From the NCBI GenBank assembly GCA_949948985.1, contig CATLIG010000001.1:1-64000 (forward strand): 64,000 bases of DNA, written 5' to 3'. The translations under genes were made by a program, and so were the position numbers. Source of the stretch: an uncultured Clostridia bacterium (GTDB taxonomy: Bacteria; Bacillota; Clostridia; Lachnospirales; CAG-274). Positions within the stretch are counted from its first letter, which is position 1, and the number at the start of each line of letters is the position of its first letter. A model generated the notes under the pieces. The model searched no databases. It had not been told where the DNA came from and saw nothing but the letters and a program-made list of their open reading frames with translations. This document shows, piece after piece, positions 47,548 to 57,227 of this stretch.

Positions 47548-47576
47548 TTGAGCTTATCTTGAAAATCTGTTATAAT
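47548..47576 (+). promoter_or_regulatory. Promoter of asnS
   Basis: TTGAGC (47548-47553), 17-base spacer, TATAAT (47571-47576), about 70 bases before the GTG start. No T-box features in this short leader. Confidence 0.7.
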
Positions 47577-47648
47577 AAATACATATCTTCCCAACATTTT
47601 TGCATAGAAAAACAATTTAACAAAATAATAATTAATGAGGTGAATTTT

Positions 47649-49034
47649 GTGGAAGTCATAAAGGAAATATATAAAACTCCCGAAACTTATATAAATAAAG
47701 AAATAAATGTTTCCGGCTGGATAAAAACATTAAGAGGCTCAAAAAATTTTGGCTTTATAGAGCTTAACGATGGAACATTTTTTAAAAACATACAAATAGT
47801 CTTTGATGATACTCTGGATAATTTTACAAAGATATCAAAACAAGGCGTAGGCACAAGCCTTACCGTAAAAGGGACATTAATCCCCACTCCCGAAAACAAA
47901 CAGCCATTTGAAATAAAAGCTGTGAAAATAAAAATAGAGGGAGAATGTCCCTCCAACTACCCCTTGCAGAAAAAAAGACACTCATTTGAGTATCTTCGCA
48001 CAATAGCCCATTTAAGACCTCGCACAAACACATTTTCAGCGGTATTCAGAGTAAGAAGTCTGGCAAGCTTTGCCATACACAAATTTTTCAGAGAACGTGA
48101 CTTTATATATGTTCATACTCCAATAATAACCTCCAGCGACTGTGAGGGAGCGGGAGAAATGTTTCAGGTTACAACAATAAATCCGGCCAATCCGCCAAGA
48201 AATGAATACGGAACAATAGACTACACAAAAGATTTTTTCGGCAAACAAACAAATCTTACGGTAAGCGGACAGCTTTCAGCGGAAACCTATGCCCTTGCCT
48301 TTAAAAATGTGTATACCTTTGGACCTACTTTTCGTGCGGAAAACTCAAACACTCCCCGTCACGCCGCTGAATTCTGGATGATAGAACCTGAAATAGCCTT
48401 TGCTGAATTAAATGATGATATGGCTCTTGCTGAGGATATGTTAAAATATGTTATAAAATATGTAATGGAAAACGCTCCCTGTGAAATGGAATTTTTCAAC
48501 AAATTTGTTGATAAAACCCTTTTAGACAGACTCAATAATATAATAAACTCTGATTTCGGACATATTACCTATACTGAGGCTATAAATATTTTAAAAAAGT
48601 CAGATGAAAAATTTGAGTATCCTGTCGAGTGGGGAATAGACCTTCAGACAGAACACGAAAGATATTTAACCGAAAAAGTTTTTAAAAAGCCTGTTTTTGT
48701 AACAGATTATCCTAAAGATATAAAAGCCTTTTATATGCGGCTTAATGATGATAAACAAACCGTAGCGGCAATGGATTTGCTTGTTCCGGGTGTTGGGGAA
48801 ATAATAGGAGGAAGTCAGAGGGAAGAAAGATACGATGTTCTTTTAAACCGTATGGAAGATTTAGAACTTGATAAAGAAGCGTATAACTGGTATCTTGATT
48901 TAAGAAAATACGGAGGAGCCAAACATGCCGGTTTCGGGCTTGGGTTTGAACGCTGTGTAATGTATATAACAGGAATGTCAAATATAAGAGATGTAATCCC
49001 TTACCCCAGAACAGTAAAAAATGCCGACTTTTAA
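47649..49034 (+). CDS. asnS: Asparaginyl-tRNA synthetase
   Basis: 461 residues from a GTG at 47649 that follows GAGGTG. An in-frame ATG far upstream precedes the promoter and is excluded. N-terminal OB-fold anticodon-binding domain ([24 protein letters not shown]), then the class II catalytic core: motif 2 [25 protein letters not shown], and motif 3 [15 protein letters not shown]. Charges tRNA-Asn. Length is typical. Confidence 0.97.
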   Translation: MEVIKEIYKTPETYINKEINVSGWIKTLRGSKNFGFIELNDGTFFKNIQIVFDDTLDNFTKISKQGVGTSLTVKGTLIPTPENKQPFEIKAVKIKIEGECPSNYPLQKKRHSFEYLRTIAHLRPRTNTFSAVFRVRSLASFAIHKFFRERDFIYVHTPIITSSDCEGAGEMFQVTTINPANPPRNEYGTIDYTKDFFGKQTNLTVSGQLSAETYALAFKNVYTFGPTFRAENSNTPRHAAEFWMIEPEIAFAELNDDMALAEDMLKYVIKYVMENAPCEMEFFNKFVDKTLLDRLNNIINSDFGHITYTEAINILKKSDEKFEYPVEWGIDLQTEHERYLTEKVFKKPVFVTDYPKDIKAFYMRLNDDKQTVAAMDLLVPGVGEIIGGSQREERYDVLLNRMEDLELDKEAYNWYLDLRKYGGAKHAGFGLGFERCVMYITGMSNIRDVIPYPRTVKNADF

Positions 49035-49042
49035 AGAAGTTT

Positions 49043-49082
49043 AAAAAAGCAGTTCCGCCAATTATTGGGAAACTGCTTTTTT
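49043..49082 (+). terminator. Terminator of asnS
   Basis: AAAAAAGCAGTTCC pairs with GGGAAACTGCTTTTTT (one bulge), with a T run, 8 bases after the stop. Confidence 0.8.
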
Positions 49083-49090
49083 ACTTGTCT

Positions 49091-49254
49091 TATAGTCAAT
49101 CAACTTAAATATAAGTAAGTTCGGCGGCAAAAAATCCTTTTTGCCGTGTTGCCGTCGGTCGGCATAGGCATTCGGCTATGCTCTCCCTCCGCCGTCTTGC
49201 AAAAATAATTTTTTGCTCGCCTCCTTTTTCTCATTTTCAAGTTGATTGAATATA
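49091..49254. repeat. Repeat family A, complete copy
   Basis: TATAGTCAATCAACTTAAAT at the left; the right end inverted reads TATATTCAATCAACTTGAAA. Its core is nearly the reverse complement of 57864-58026. It lies between convergent asnS and yabE genes. Confidence 0.9.
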
Positions 49255-49257
49255 TAA

Positions 49258-50274
49258 TTACATTTCATTTCCAAGTACGTACACTTTAATATTGTTTTTA
49301 ACACCATAGTTTACACATTCACGTTCAGTATTAAAATAAAGGTCAATTCTGTTGTTTTTAATAGCTCCGCCTGTATCTCCTGCGATAGCATAGCCATAAC
49401 CCTCTACATAAAGCTTTGTTCCAAGAGGAATAACTCTGGGGTCAACAGCAACCACTCCCACAGCGGCTCTCATACCGCTTGCTGTAATATTGTTGCCTAT
49501 TTCGGTATAAGCCGTAGCTTTCATTGAATATTCTTTCACAATTTCAAATTCACCTTTGTTTGTGCTTATTGTAGGCACAACAGGTTCAGGCTCTCTTGTT
49601 CCTTTTAAAATAACCTTATGAACAGGCTCTTTTACCACTTTTGTTTCCCCATCCTCAATAGAAGAAACTTTTCCGCCGACATACAATGTTTTTACTTCTG
49701 TTTCGCTAAGTCCGTTTTCACCCTGAACAGATACTTCTTCCTCGCCTATTTCAAGGTCGTCTGTTTCAACTATGCGCGTTTCAAAAGGAATTTCTTCCTT
49801 TTTTGTTTCATTTGTTTCTTTTACGGAATTAATTTTAATATTCATATTAGGTTCCGCCTTAAAAGAAGAGCTTCCGCTTTCAAGAATATATTCGGTACCA
49901 TGCTCTTTTCTCAGGTCTGCTATAATCTTTCCGACAGTTTCCTGATTTGTTTTTACTTTAACAGGATCTTTTCCGTCAATAGAAACATTAACAGAAAAAG
50001 CTCTTTTTATAATAATCTCCATATTATCTTTAAGTTTATCGTCAGTATTTACATTAATAGTATCAAGTTCATTAAGAGAAACTTCTTCTTCTGTAAGAAG
50101 CTCCGAAACGGTAGAAGCATTTGTTTTAACGCTGTAAGAGTTATCGTTGTCGCTAATCTTTACATTTGTCGCGGAAACATCATAAGCTTTGGCCATTCCT
50201 GTAAAAACAACTAAAAAAGAACCAAGTATAGCGATAGTTTTAACATGTTTGGTCAGTTTAATATTCTTTAACAT
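49258..50274 (-). CDS. yabE: YabE-like cell-wall protein with DUF348, G5 and 3D domains
   Basis: 338 residues. Signal/anchor segment (about 11-29). Two DUF348 ubiquitin-like repeats (about 35-140), a G5 domain (about 150-230, EEIPFETRIVETDDLEIGEE then KVILKGTREP), and a C-terminal 3D domain (about 245-338) with YTEIGNNITASG, VAVDPRVIPLGTKLYVEGYG and AGDTGGAIKNNRIDLYF, carrying the Asp residues of this double-psi barrel. Probably a peptidoglycan lytic enzyme of the Rpf2/YabE class working outside the membrane. The order metG, tatD, yabE matches the metS-yabD-yabE cluster of Bacillus subtilis. Confidence 0.9.
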   Translation of the reverse strand: MLKNIKLTKHVKTIAILGSFLVVFTGMAKAYDVSATNVKISDNDNSYSVKTNASTVSELLTEEEVSLNELDTINVNTDDKLKDNMEIIIKRAFSVNVSIDGKDPVKVKTNQETVGKIIADLRKEHGTEYILESGSSSFKAEPNMNIKINSVKETNETKKEEIPFETRIVETDDLEIGEEEVSVQGENGLSETEVKTLYVGGKVSSIEDGETKVVKEPVHKVILKGTREPEPVVPTISTNKGEFEIVKEYSMKATAYTEIGNNITASGMRAAVGVVAVDPRVIPLGTKLYVEGYGYAIAGDTGGAIKNNRIDLYFNTERECVNYGVKNNIKVYVLGNEM

Positions 50275-50560
50275 TTTAAAGATCCTCCTTAAAATCAGCC
50301 GTCGGGAAAGATACTCCGCCGACTATCTGCGCTGAATATATTTATTGGATATACAGATGTTTTTAATAATTCAACCTGTACCATAAGTGTTGGGCAAAAT
50401 ATATTTTACAATATTTACAATAAAATTTCTTTCAGCCCCTGTGCGTAAAACATCTTAATAATATATTACGCTAAATTTAAAAATATATTCATAAAATTTA
50501 TATTCTTCATTAACACTTGACAATAAATATATTAACACAAATGTAACAATTATGCAACAA

Positions 50561-51322
50561 TTATTTTAAGGAAAATAAAATTTTAGAGTTTTCAGAGGTA
50601 ACTCTGGCAACCTCCTCTGATGTTATTTGTTTAATCTGTGCAATCTTATCGCAAATATAAGATAGATTTTGTGAATTATTACGAGTGCCCCTTACAGGAA
50701 CAGGGGCAAGATATGGTGAATCTGTTTCTGCCAATATTTTCTCAAGAGGTACTTTTTCAACAGTTTCTATTGATTTACGGGCATTTTTAAAAGTAATAAT
50801 TCCACCCACCCCTATATAAAAACCAAGCTTAATATAATCAAGAGCCATTTGCCATGAGCCTGAATAACTGTGAATTACACCCTTATTTACACCACTTTTC
50901 GCAATAATGTCAAAGCACTCGCCTGCCGCTTCTCTTGAATGGATAATAACAGGCATATCAAGCTCTTTTGCAAGCTCAAGCTGACGGATAAACCACTTTT
51001 TTTGTAAATCTCTCGGTGAGAAGTCGTAATGAAAATCAAGCCCTATTTCACCTATCGCAACAATTTTGTCATTTTTAGAATAATTTCGTAAAATCTCTAT
51101 ATCATTTTCAGACATATCACTTACCTCGTGAGGGTGTACCCCCACAGAGGCATAAAAAAAAGGAAATTCCGACGAAAGTTTTATTCCTGTAAGAGATGAC
51201 TTCATATCAGAAGCTGCGTTTACAATATAATCCACTCCGTTTTTGTGCATTTCCCTGATAAGCTCATATCTATCATTATCAAATTTTTTATCATCATAAT
51301 GAGCGTGAGAATCAAAATACAT
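50561..51322 (-). CDS. tatD: TatD family metal-dependent hydrolase
   Basis: 253 residues with AAGGAGGAG before the ATG. Amidohydrolase-fold motifs: FDSHAHYD (N-terminal metal His pair), GEIGLDFHYD, IIHSREA, IHSYSG and ETDSPYLAP. This family includes 3'-5' DNA exonucleases/deoxyribonucleases (YabD/YcfH). Cytoplasmic. Conserved neighbour of metG and yabE in Firmicutes. Confidence 0.95.
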   Translation of the reverse strand: MYFDSHAHYDDKKFDNDRYELIREMHKNGVDYIVNAASDMKSSLTGIKLSSEFPFFYASVGVHPHEVSDMSENDIEILRNYSKNDKIVAIGEIGLDFHYDFSPRDLQKKWFIRQLELAKELDMPVIIHSREAAGECFDIIAKSGVNKGVIHSYSGSWQMALDYIKLGFYIGVGGIITFKNARKSIETVEKVPLEKILAETDSPYLAPVPVRGTRNNSQNLSYICDKIAQIKQITSEEVARVTSENSKILFSLK

Positions 51323-51339
51323 AATACTCCTCCTTTTTT

Positions 51340-51471
51340 ACAGCAATTCCGGTAAATATAATTCTTTTATTAGCAAACCAATAAAAAAATAAACAAGTAA
51401 ACTTCAAAAAACTTGATATATCAAAGAATTTTTTTGTTGGTTTGCACTAATAATTTTGCTAATTGCTATAG
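51340..51471. repeat. Repeat family E copy with long hairpin
   Basis: Ends TACAGCAATTCCGG and, inverted, CTATAGCAATTAGC. Inner arms GCAAACCAATAAAAAAAT (51373-51390) and its one-mismatch complement (51428-51445). It lies between tatD and the FliB-like gene. Confidence 0.65.
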
Positions 51472-51490
51472 TACATATAGTATTTTTAAA

Positions 51491-52654
51491 TTACCTTAAA
51501 ATAATAAATAAATAAGCCGGACTAAAAAATCCTTTTTCTTCGCAATACCTGCAAAAACGTAAAACCTCTTTGTCATTATGCAATAGTTTTCTTGATAAAA
51601 TGGAAATAATTTCTATCTGCTCTGATTTGTTTATGCTCTTATCATTTGCGTACCAATACATACACATAACAAATTTAATAAGCTCTTGTATCATAAAAAT
51701 AGACATACATCTTTCATAAATATTTAATCCTTTTGTTTTTTCTGTTCTGATTAAAAATTTGTAAAATAAATCATTAACCAGACAATTTTCAAAAACATAC
51801 TCAATATCCTTTAATATCTCACCGTCAAATCTTTTATAAATATCAATTATTTCCTCTATAGTAAGATTATCGGCTCCGCTTATAATCTTATTATAGTACT
51901 TCATTAAAACATTTTCTTTTATACCGCCTGTAATTGCGTATAAATTTTGCAAAAAGCTGATTTTCAGTTCATAATTCGGTTCAAGATTTTCAAGACTTTC
52001 AATATATTTTTTCAGATAGTCTGAATTACCATATATTTTCATTTCAAACCTTATGGCTTCAAAATCATTCTTTTTATAAAGTTCTTCGATTTTTTTTAAT
52101 GATTTTGAAACGATGTACTCTTTACCCCAAAGAGGAAATTCCTCAAGCTGAAGCAAATTAATAATGTTCTGCCTTATCTCTCTGCAAAAAGCTGTATTTC
52201 CTCCCATTTCATCATCAAAATCATAATTAAGGACATCATCTATTTCATATGTTTCAAAAGACAGCTTTTTTTCTCTGTACATAAATTCCACAACAGCAGG
52301 GCAGGCGTTGGAAAGAGCAATCTCCGCAATCCCTGTATACATTGTAAACATTTTAGGAAATACTTTGCAAACCTCTGAAATATATTCCGGACCTTTTTTT
52401 AAAACTATTTCGCATAATCCATTTTCTGTCAGCATAGGACATTTTCCATTTTCGTCAAATTTTATTACATATTTTCCGGAATCCGACAATTTCATAAACG
52501 ACCTTATCTTATCACCAAAGCTTCCCTCAAAAGTCTTATATTTTTCAACAGTTTTATCATCTAATGTAATACACCATGTATGACAGCAGTTATAATTACA
52601 TTTATCAGCGATACACTCAAACTCATCAAAAAAACTTGGTCTTGTAAGTTTCAT
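51491..52654 (-). CDS. FliB-family (flagellin lysine-N-methylase-like) protein
   Basis: 387 residues with AAGGGTGA before the ATG. It opens MKLTRPSFFDEFECIADKC and continues with the family Cys pattern (C-x4-C-x3-CC near residues 14-24), then CPM, CEIV and C-x-VFPKMF. These cysteines probably bind an Fe-S cluster or zinc. The C-terminal 200 residues are helical and less conserved. FliB methylates flagellin lysines in Salmonella, but clostridial relatives are common outside flagellar loci and may act on other proteins. Here it interrupts the metG-tatD-yabE neighbourhood. Confidence 0.8.
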   Translation of the reverse strand: MKLTRPSFFDEFECIADKCNYNCCHTWCITLDDKTVEKYKTFEGSFGDKIRSFMKLSDSGKYVIKFDENGKCPMLTENGLCEIVLKKGPEYISEVCKVFPKMFTMYTGIAEIALSNACPAVVEFMYREKKLSFETYEIDDVLNYDFDDEMGGNTAFCREIRQNIINLLQLEEFPLWGKEYIVSKSLKKIEELYKKNDFEAIRFEMKIYGNSDYLKKYIESLENLEPNYELKISFLQNLYAITGGIKENVLMKYYNKIISGADNLTIEEIIDIYKRFDGEILKDIEYVFENCLVNDLFYKFLIRTEKTKGLNIYERCMSIFMIQELIKFVMCMYWYANDKSINKSEQIEIISILSRKLLHNDKEVLRFCRYCEEKGFFSPAYLFIILR

Positions 52655-52857
52655 TATAATTCACCCTTTCTCAAAATTTTTAGCGCAAAACAATAAAAAA
52701 AATCCTTAGCATACCAGATTTTATCGCTCACTTGTTCATTCTTTTATTTTTTTGCTGTAATAAAAAATTATATTGATAATATCTCCTACGGCTTTTTTTG
52801 ATTTTCTTACAAAAATTACAAAAGACTCAAAACTCAAAAACTTTGTAAAGTTTTTAA

Positions 52858-52941
52858 TAAACCTGTTCAAAAATCTTCCCAATGACGTCTGACAAAAAAT
52901 TTCTTGTCAGACGTCATCATTCAGATTTCCAAACAGGTCTG
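52858..52941. repeat. Repeat family B copy with perfect inner hairpin
   Basis: TAAACCTGTTC on the left and AAACAGGTCTG on the right. Between them ATGACGTCTGAC and GTCAGACGTCAT form a perfect 12-base stem (52882-52917). It lies in the 322-base gap downstream of metG. The rest of that gap is AT-rich, with no gene seen. Confidence 0.8.
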
Positions 52942-52976
52942 TTAAATTTATTTGAATAAAGTTATCTTAAAACATT

Positions 52977-54935
52977 TTACCTTACTTCAGAACCGCTTTC
53001 TATATCTCCGTCAACAGTAATGGTTTTTAAATTACCGTTTTCATCTGACGCCGCCAAAATCATACCTTCCGATAAAATTCCTCTAAGCTTTACAGGTTTA
53101 AGATTTGTTACAACAACAACCTTTTTACCGACCATCTCCTCAGGCGAATAAAATTTAGCGATACCGGAAACAATCTGCCTTACCTCACTTCCTATTTTAA
53201 TTTGGGATTTTAAAAGCTTGTCCGCCTTTTCCACTTTTTCACACTTAATAACCTCTCCTACTTTAAGCTTAACCTTTGAGAAGTCGTCTATAGTAATAAT
53301 CTCATCTTGATTTTCTTTTTTTCCATTGTTTTCTTTTTTAGCAGCACTTTCATCCTGAGCTTTTTTCATAGCCGTTTCAAGTTCTTCCAATTCTTTTTTT
53401 ATGTCAATTCTTGGAAAAACCACATTACCTTTTTGAATTTTGACTTCTTCAGGCAATTTTCCAAATTCCTTTGCGGACTCCCATTTTTTAAGTTCTTCGT
53501 CCTCTATGCAAAGCTGTTTGTAAATTTCATCAGGGGTATTAGGCATACCAGGAGTTATAAGTATTGCCGTAATTCTGAGTGCTTCTGAAAGAGTATACAT
53601 AATTCCGGCAAGCTCCGCTTTGCGGCTTTCATCTTTGGCAATAATCCACGGAGCCGTTTCATCAATATATTTGTTGCACCTTCTTACAAGGACCCATATT
53701 TCGGAATAAGCATCGCTAAAAAGCATTTTCTCCATACACTCTTCAACCTTTAAAACAGTATTTTCCGCTGTTTTGATAACTTCTTTGTCAAAATCGTTTC
53801 CTTTTTGCTCTTTGGGCAAAACTCCTCCAAAATATTTATCAATCATACCAACAGTTCTTGAGAGCAAATTTCCAAGGTCGTTGGCTAAATCAGAGTTTAT
53901 TCTGTTTATAAGGGCTTCATTTGTAAAATTCCCGTCTTGTCCGAAAGCTATTTCACGCAGTAAGAAATACCTTACAGCGTCCGTGCCGTATTTGTCAACA
54001 AGGACTTTAGGGTCGACAACGTTTCCTTTTGATTTAGACATTTTACCACCGTCAATAATAAGCCAGCCATGACCGAATATTTTTTCAGGCAACGGCAAAT
54101 CAAGAGCCATAAGCATAGCAGGCCATATTATAGTGTGAAAACGTACTATTTCCTTTCCAACAACGTGTACGTCAGCAGGCCAGTACTTTTCAAAATCAGA
54201 TGTATCGTCAGAACCATATCCTAATGCAGAGATATAGTTTGAAAGAGCGTCCACCCATACATAAACAACGTGACCTGGGTCAAAATCTACAGGAATACCC
54301 CATTTAAAAGATGTCCTCGACACACACAAATCCTCAAGTCCGGGTTTAAGAAAATTATTAATCATTTCATTTTTTCTGGTTGGCGGCTGAATAAAATCAG
54401 GGTGTTCCTCAATGTGTTTAATAATTCTGTCCTGATATTTTGAAAGTTTAAAAAAATAGCTTTCCTCTTTAAGTTTTTCGACATCTCTTCCGCAGTCAGG
54501 GCATTTTCCGTCAACAAGCTGTCTTTCAGTAAAAAAAGTTTCACAAGGAGTGCAATACCAACCCTCGTAAGAACTTTTATAAATATCACCGTTTTCATAT
54601 AGCTTTTTAAAAATTTTCTGAACAGCTTTAACGTGTTTTTCATCAGTAGTTCTTATATAATAATCATAGCTTATATCAAGAGTTTTCCAAAGTTCTTTTA
54701 CCCATTCAACAATTTTATCGACATATTCTTTTGGTGAAATTCCTTTTTCTTTTGCGATTCTTTCAATTTTTTGACCGTGCTCATCTGTTCCGGTAAGAAA
54801 TTTCACGTCAAAACCTCTCATTCTTTTGTATCTTGCCATTGTATCCGTAGCGACAGTACAGTAAGAATGACCAATATGCAGTTTATCACTTGGATAATAA
54901 ATAGGTGTTGTAATATAAAACTTTTCTTTTGCCAT
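52977..54935 (-). CDS. metG: Methionyl-tRNA synthetase
   Basis: 652 residues from the ATG at 54933-54935, with GGAGGT upstream; a 20-residue in-frame extension is unsupported. Class I motifs: YYPSDKLHIGHSY (HIGH), a zinc-binding CTPC...CPDCG, and KMSKSKGN. It has the C-terminal tRNA-binding OB domain (about 555-652, KLKVGEVIKCEKVEKADKLL) present in dimeric MetRS. Charges initiator and elongator tRNA-Met. Confidence 0.98.
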   Translation of the reverse strand: MAKEKFYITTPIYYPSDKLHIGHSYCTVATDTMARYKRMRGFDVKFLTGTDEHGQKIERIAKEKGISPKEYVDKIVEWVKELWKTLDISYDYYIRTTDEKHVKAVQKIFKKLYENGDIYKSSYEGWYCTPCETFFTERQLVDGKCPDCGRDVEKLKEESYFFKLSKYQDRIIKHIEEHPDFIQPPTRKNEMINNFLKPGLEDLCVSRTSFKWGIPVDFDPGHVVYVWVDALSNYISALGYGSDDTSDFEKYWPADVHVVGKEIVRFHTIIWPAMLMALDLPLPEKIFGHGWLIIDGGKMSKSKGNVVDPKVLVDKYGTDAVRYFLLREIAFGQDGNFTNEALINRINSDLANDLGNLLSRTVGMIDKYFGGVLPKEQKGNDFDKEVIKTAENTVLKVEECMEKMLFSDAYSEIWVLVRRCNKYIDETAPWIIAKDESRKAELAGIMYTLSEALRITAILITPGMPNTPDEIYKQLCIEDEELKKWESAKEFGKLPEEVKIQKGNVVFPRIDIKKELEELETAMKKAQDESAAKKENNGKKENQDEIITIDDFSKVKLKVGEVIKCEKVEKADKLLKSQIKIGSEVRQIVSGIAKFYSPEEMVGKKVVVVTNLKPVKLRGILSEGMILAASDENGNLKTITVDGDIESGSEVR

Positions 54936-55140
54936 ATTAATAACCTCCTGTAATAATATTCTTTTTATTATACAACACAAAATAAAAAAATGCAAATTTT
55001 AAATTTTCTGAATAACAATTTATTTAATGCAAATAATATTTTTGAAAGAAATACTAAATTTAATATATTAGAACTAATTTTTAAATATTAAATTAAAAGT
55101 GTTTCCAAACATAAAAAATATAGAAAAAGGAGTTTTATAT

Positions 55141-55296
55141 ATGACAAAATTTACAACAGGTTTAATTGCGGGAAGTATAATAGGAGCGATAGGGCTTACC
55201 TGCGCGTTAAGTGATAAAAAGACTCGTCAAAAACTTGTTCACGGCGGGAAAAAAATGATTGGAAAAGCTGAAGACGTAATGGATATGGTTAATTAA
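55141..55296 (+). CDS. Small YtxH-like membrane-associated protein
   Basis: 51 residues from the ATG at 55141, which follows AAAGGAG. One N-terminal Gly-rich hydrophobic segment (FTTGLIAGSIIGAIGLTCAL, about residues 4-23), then a basic helix (SDKKTRQKLVHGGKKMIGKAEDVMDMV). This is the layout of YtxH-type small stress proteins, but the match is general. It has its own strong terminator. Confidence 0.7.
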   Translation: MTKFTTGLIAGSIIGAIGLTCALSDKKTRQKLVHGGKKMIGKAEDVMDMVN

Positions 55297-55305
55297 AACC
55301 TTGAT

Positions 55306-55347
55306 AAAAAAGGTCTGCTATGCTTTCAAAACACGGCAGACCTTTTT
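55306..55347 (+). terminator. Terminator of the small YtxH-like gene
   Basis: AAAAAAGGTCTGC and GCAGACCTTTTT form a 12-base stem with a T run, 10 bases after the stop. Confidence 0.9.
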
Positions 55348-55359
55348 CATAGTAATTCA

Positions 55360-55499
55360 CAAAGTTTTTAGTGCGAGCCAAGAAAATAATTTCTTAATAT
55401 ATCAGTTTTATTAAAATTTGTCTATCATTATTTTATTGGTCTGCTATAAATAATTATATTTAATAAAATATAAAACATCATTTTTATTAAACAGGTCTA
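55360..55499. repeat. Probable diverged family B element ending in the dgc stop codon
   Basis: Only the right end is clear: AAACAGGTCTA (55489-55499). Its last three bases, read on the minus strand, are the TAG stop of the diguanylate cyclase gene. The left end cannot be placed with confidence. Confidence 0.5.
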
Positions 55500-56804
55500 T
55501 TCAATTTTGTCATATAAAGTAACTTTATTTTTTCCTGTGTGTTTACTTTGATACATAGCATCATCAGCACGTTCAATACATTCGTCAGGTGATGAGTCCA
55601 CGAGTTTAAAATGCGAAACTCCCACAGATACTGTAACCCTTATATCATTTCCGGGAACAGAAACAACAAGTTCCTCAATAGCCGCTCTGATTTTTTCAGC
55701 TATTATAACAGCGGGTCTTATATAAGTATACTTAAAAAAAACAACAAATTCCTCACCGCCCCACCTTGCAAGAATGTCATCCTGACGAATAGAATTTCTG
55801 ACAGTTTCCGAAACCTTTTTTAAAACCTCATCTCCAGCGGCGTGACCATATGTATCATTTATTTTTTTAAAATTATCAATATCAAAAAGTATAGCAGAAC
55901 TTACAAGCTGACCCGCCTTAAAATTTTTAAAAGCGAAAGTCATTTTCTCATTAAGATACTTTCTGTTAAAGCACTTTGTAAGAGGGTCTATCTGTGCCAT
56001 TTTTTTAAGTTCTTTATATTTTTCATCGGTTTTAAGTTTTTCTGTTAAAAATTGTTTTTCAAGGTTTTTATAATAAAGAGATTCTATATAGCATAATAAT
56101 ACAAACATAATAATTATTATCAGAATCATAACTATTAAAAATAATGTAACCTTTCCTTTATCCCCCGCGCTTGATTTTTCAGAATATACAGAAGCCAACT
56201 TTTCTACTTTACTATTGTAAAAACAACACGTCACAATTAAATCAGTTTTATCATTATATACACAATAAAATGTTCTTTTTTCTGTATTCTTGTATTTTTC
56301 AGAATAAAAATTTTCCACTTCTAAAGCGGAATTTTTCATTTCAAGTTTTTTTATAAGTCCGTATGAAGGATAAAATATATCATTGGCTAAACGCGTGGCA
56401 TCGTATCTGTTTTCAGAATTATTTTCAGACGAGTACTCAGAATTAAATATAGTATGTACGGAAACACTTTCATCATCATATATAAAAACATTTTGTACAT
56501 AAATCTCAAATCCCATTTTTCCTGAATTAAAGCCATCTAAAACCTCAAACATATATTCTTCTTTTTCCCCCTTATCAAGATAAGCGTCTGTTTTATCAAG
56601 GGCATTAGCTATATTGTAGACACTGTTAGCGTAATTAACTATATCTTTGTTAAGAGAATTTAATATCATATCCTGATACGCTTTTTTTACATCGTTTCTA
56701 TTGTAATTTGCCGTAAGTATAATTATAACGGAAAAAGAAATGAAAATAATCAGTAATATAAAAAACAGTACAAAATAGAACTTGTATCGTAACCTTGTCA
56801 TCAT
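55497..56804 (-). CDS. Membrane diguanylate cyclase with extracytoplasmic sensor domain
   Basis: 435 residues from the ATG at 56802-56804, after AAAGGAGTG; the next codon is also ATG. First membrane helix about residues 9-31, an extracytoplasmic sensor region (about 32-215), second helix about 217-243, then a short coiled coil and a GGDEF domain (about 265-435). The signature is WGGEEF (near 348) with intact flanking residues (DPLTKCFNRKYL, FDIDNFKKINDTYGHAAGDE), so it should make cyclic di-GMP. No RxxD inhibitory site is evident. With the EAL protein at 4089 this window encodes both synthesis and breakdown of c-di-GMP. Confidence 0.93.
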   Translation of the reverse strand: MMTRLRYKFYFVLFFILLIIFISFSVIIILTANYNRNDVKKAYQDMILNSLNKDIVNYANSVYNIANALDKTDAYLDKGEKEEYMFEVLDGFNSGKMGFEIYVQNVFIYDDESVSVHTIFNSEYSSENNSENRYDATRLANDIFYPSYGLIKKLEMKNSALEVENFYSEKYKNTEKRTFYCVYNDKTDLIVTCCFYNSKVEKLASVYSEKSSAGDKGKVTLFLIVMILIIIIMFVLLCYIESLYYKNLEKQFLTEKLKTDEKYKELKKMAQIDPLTKCFNRKYLNEKMTFAFKNFKAGQLVSSAILFDIDNFKKINDTYGHAAGDEVLKKVSETVRNSIRQDDILARWGGEEFVVFFKYTYIRPAVIIAEKIRAAIEELVVSVPGNDIRVTVSVGVSHFKLVDSSPDECIERADDAMYQSKHTGKNKVTLYDKIE

Positions 56805-57186
56805 AACACTCCTTTCGGCAAAACAAATGCGCCGCAGAATATTTGTGAAAATAAAAATAATCAAAGCTTTCGAATCTGTACGCAAGCCATAAAAAATAAG
56901 AAACTTTAAATTACGGGAAAAAATAAGAATAATATTAGACTTGTCCGTAAACTGTAGAATTGTCATATAAAAAAACTTTTTATCATATGTTTATATAGCG
57001 TTATAACGATTTAAAAATAAGCATGTTAATAAAATTATATCAACTCTCGACATTATTGTCCATTATTTCCAAGTATCAATTTTATAAATCGCATAACCAA
57101 AGTTTACAATATTATTATATCACCTTATCCAATATTCTACAATATAGAAAAAAATAAAATTTTTTTAATTTTTTTTAAAAAAAGTA
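56805..57186. other. AT-rich region upstream of the diguanylate cyclase
   Basis: About 380 bases between divergent dgc and tRNA-Ser. Very AT-rich from 57090 to 57190. The promoter of dgc must lie here but is not clear. No gene seen. Confidence 0.4.
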
Positions 57187-57214
57187 TTGCATTTTATTTT
57201 AAATGTGTTATAAT
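57187..57214 (+). promoter_or_regulatory. Promoter of tRNA-Ser
   Basis: TTGCAT (57187-57192), 16-base spacer, TATAAT (57209-57214), 13 bases before the tRNA. Confidence 0.8.
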
Positions 57215-57227
57215 AATATTGTTGTTT

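Noticed and set aside
49618-50214. 198-codon frame opposite yabE
   Set aside because: Antisense shadow, rich in Phe, Cys and Asn, with no ribosome binding site; yabE itself has clear domains.
50275-50560. Possible cyclic di-AMP (ydaO) riboswitch before yabE
   Set aside because: This riboswitch class often precedes such genes, but the conserved GGGG/CCGGGG-type core was not found; only a short GTCGG/CCGAC hairpin is visible.
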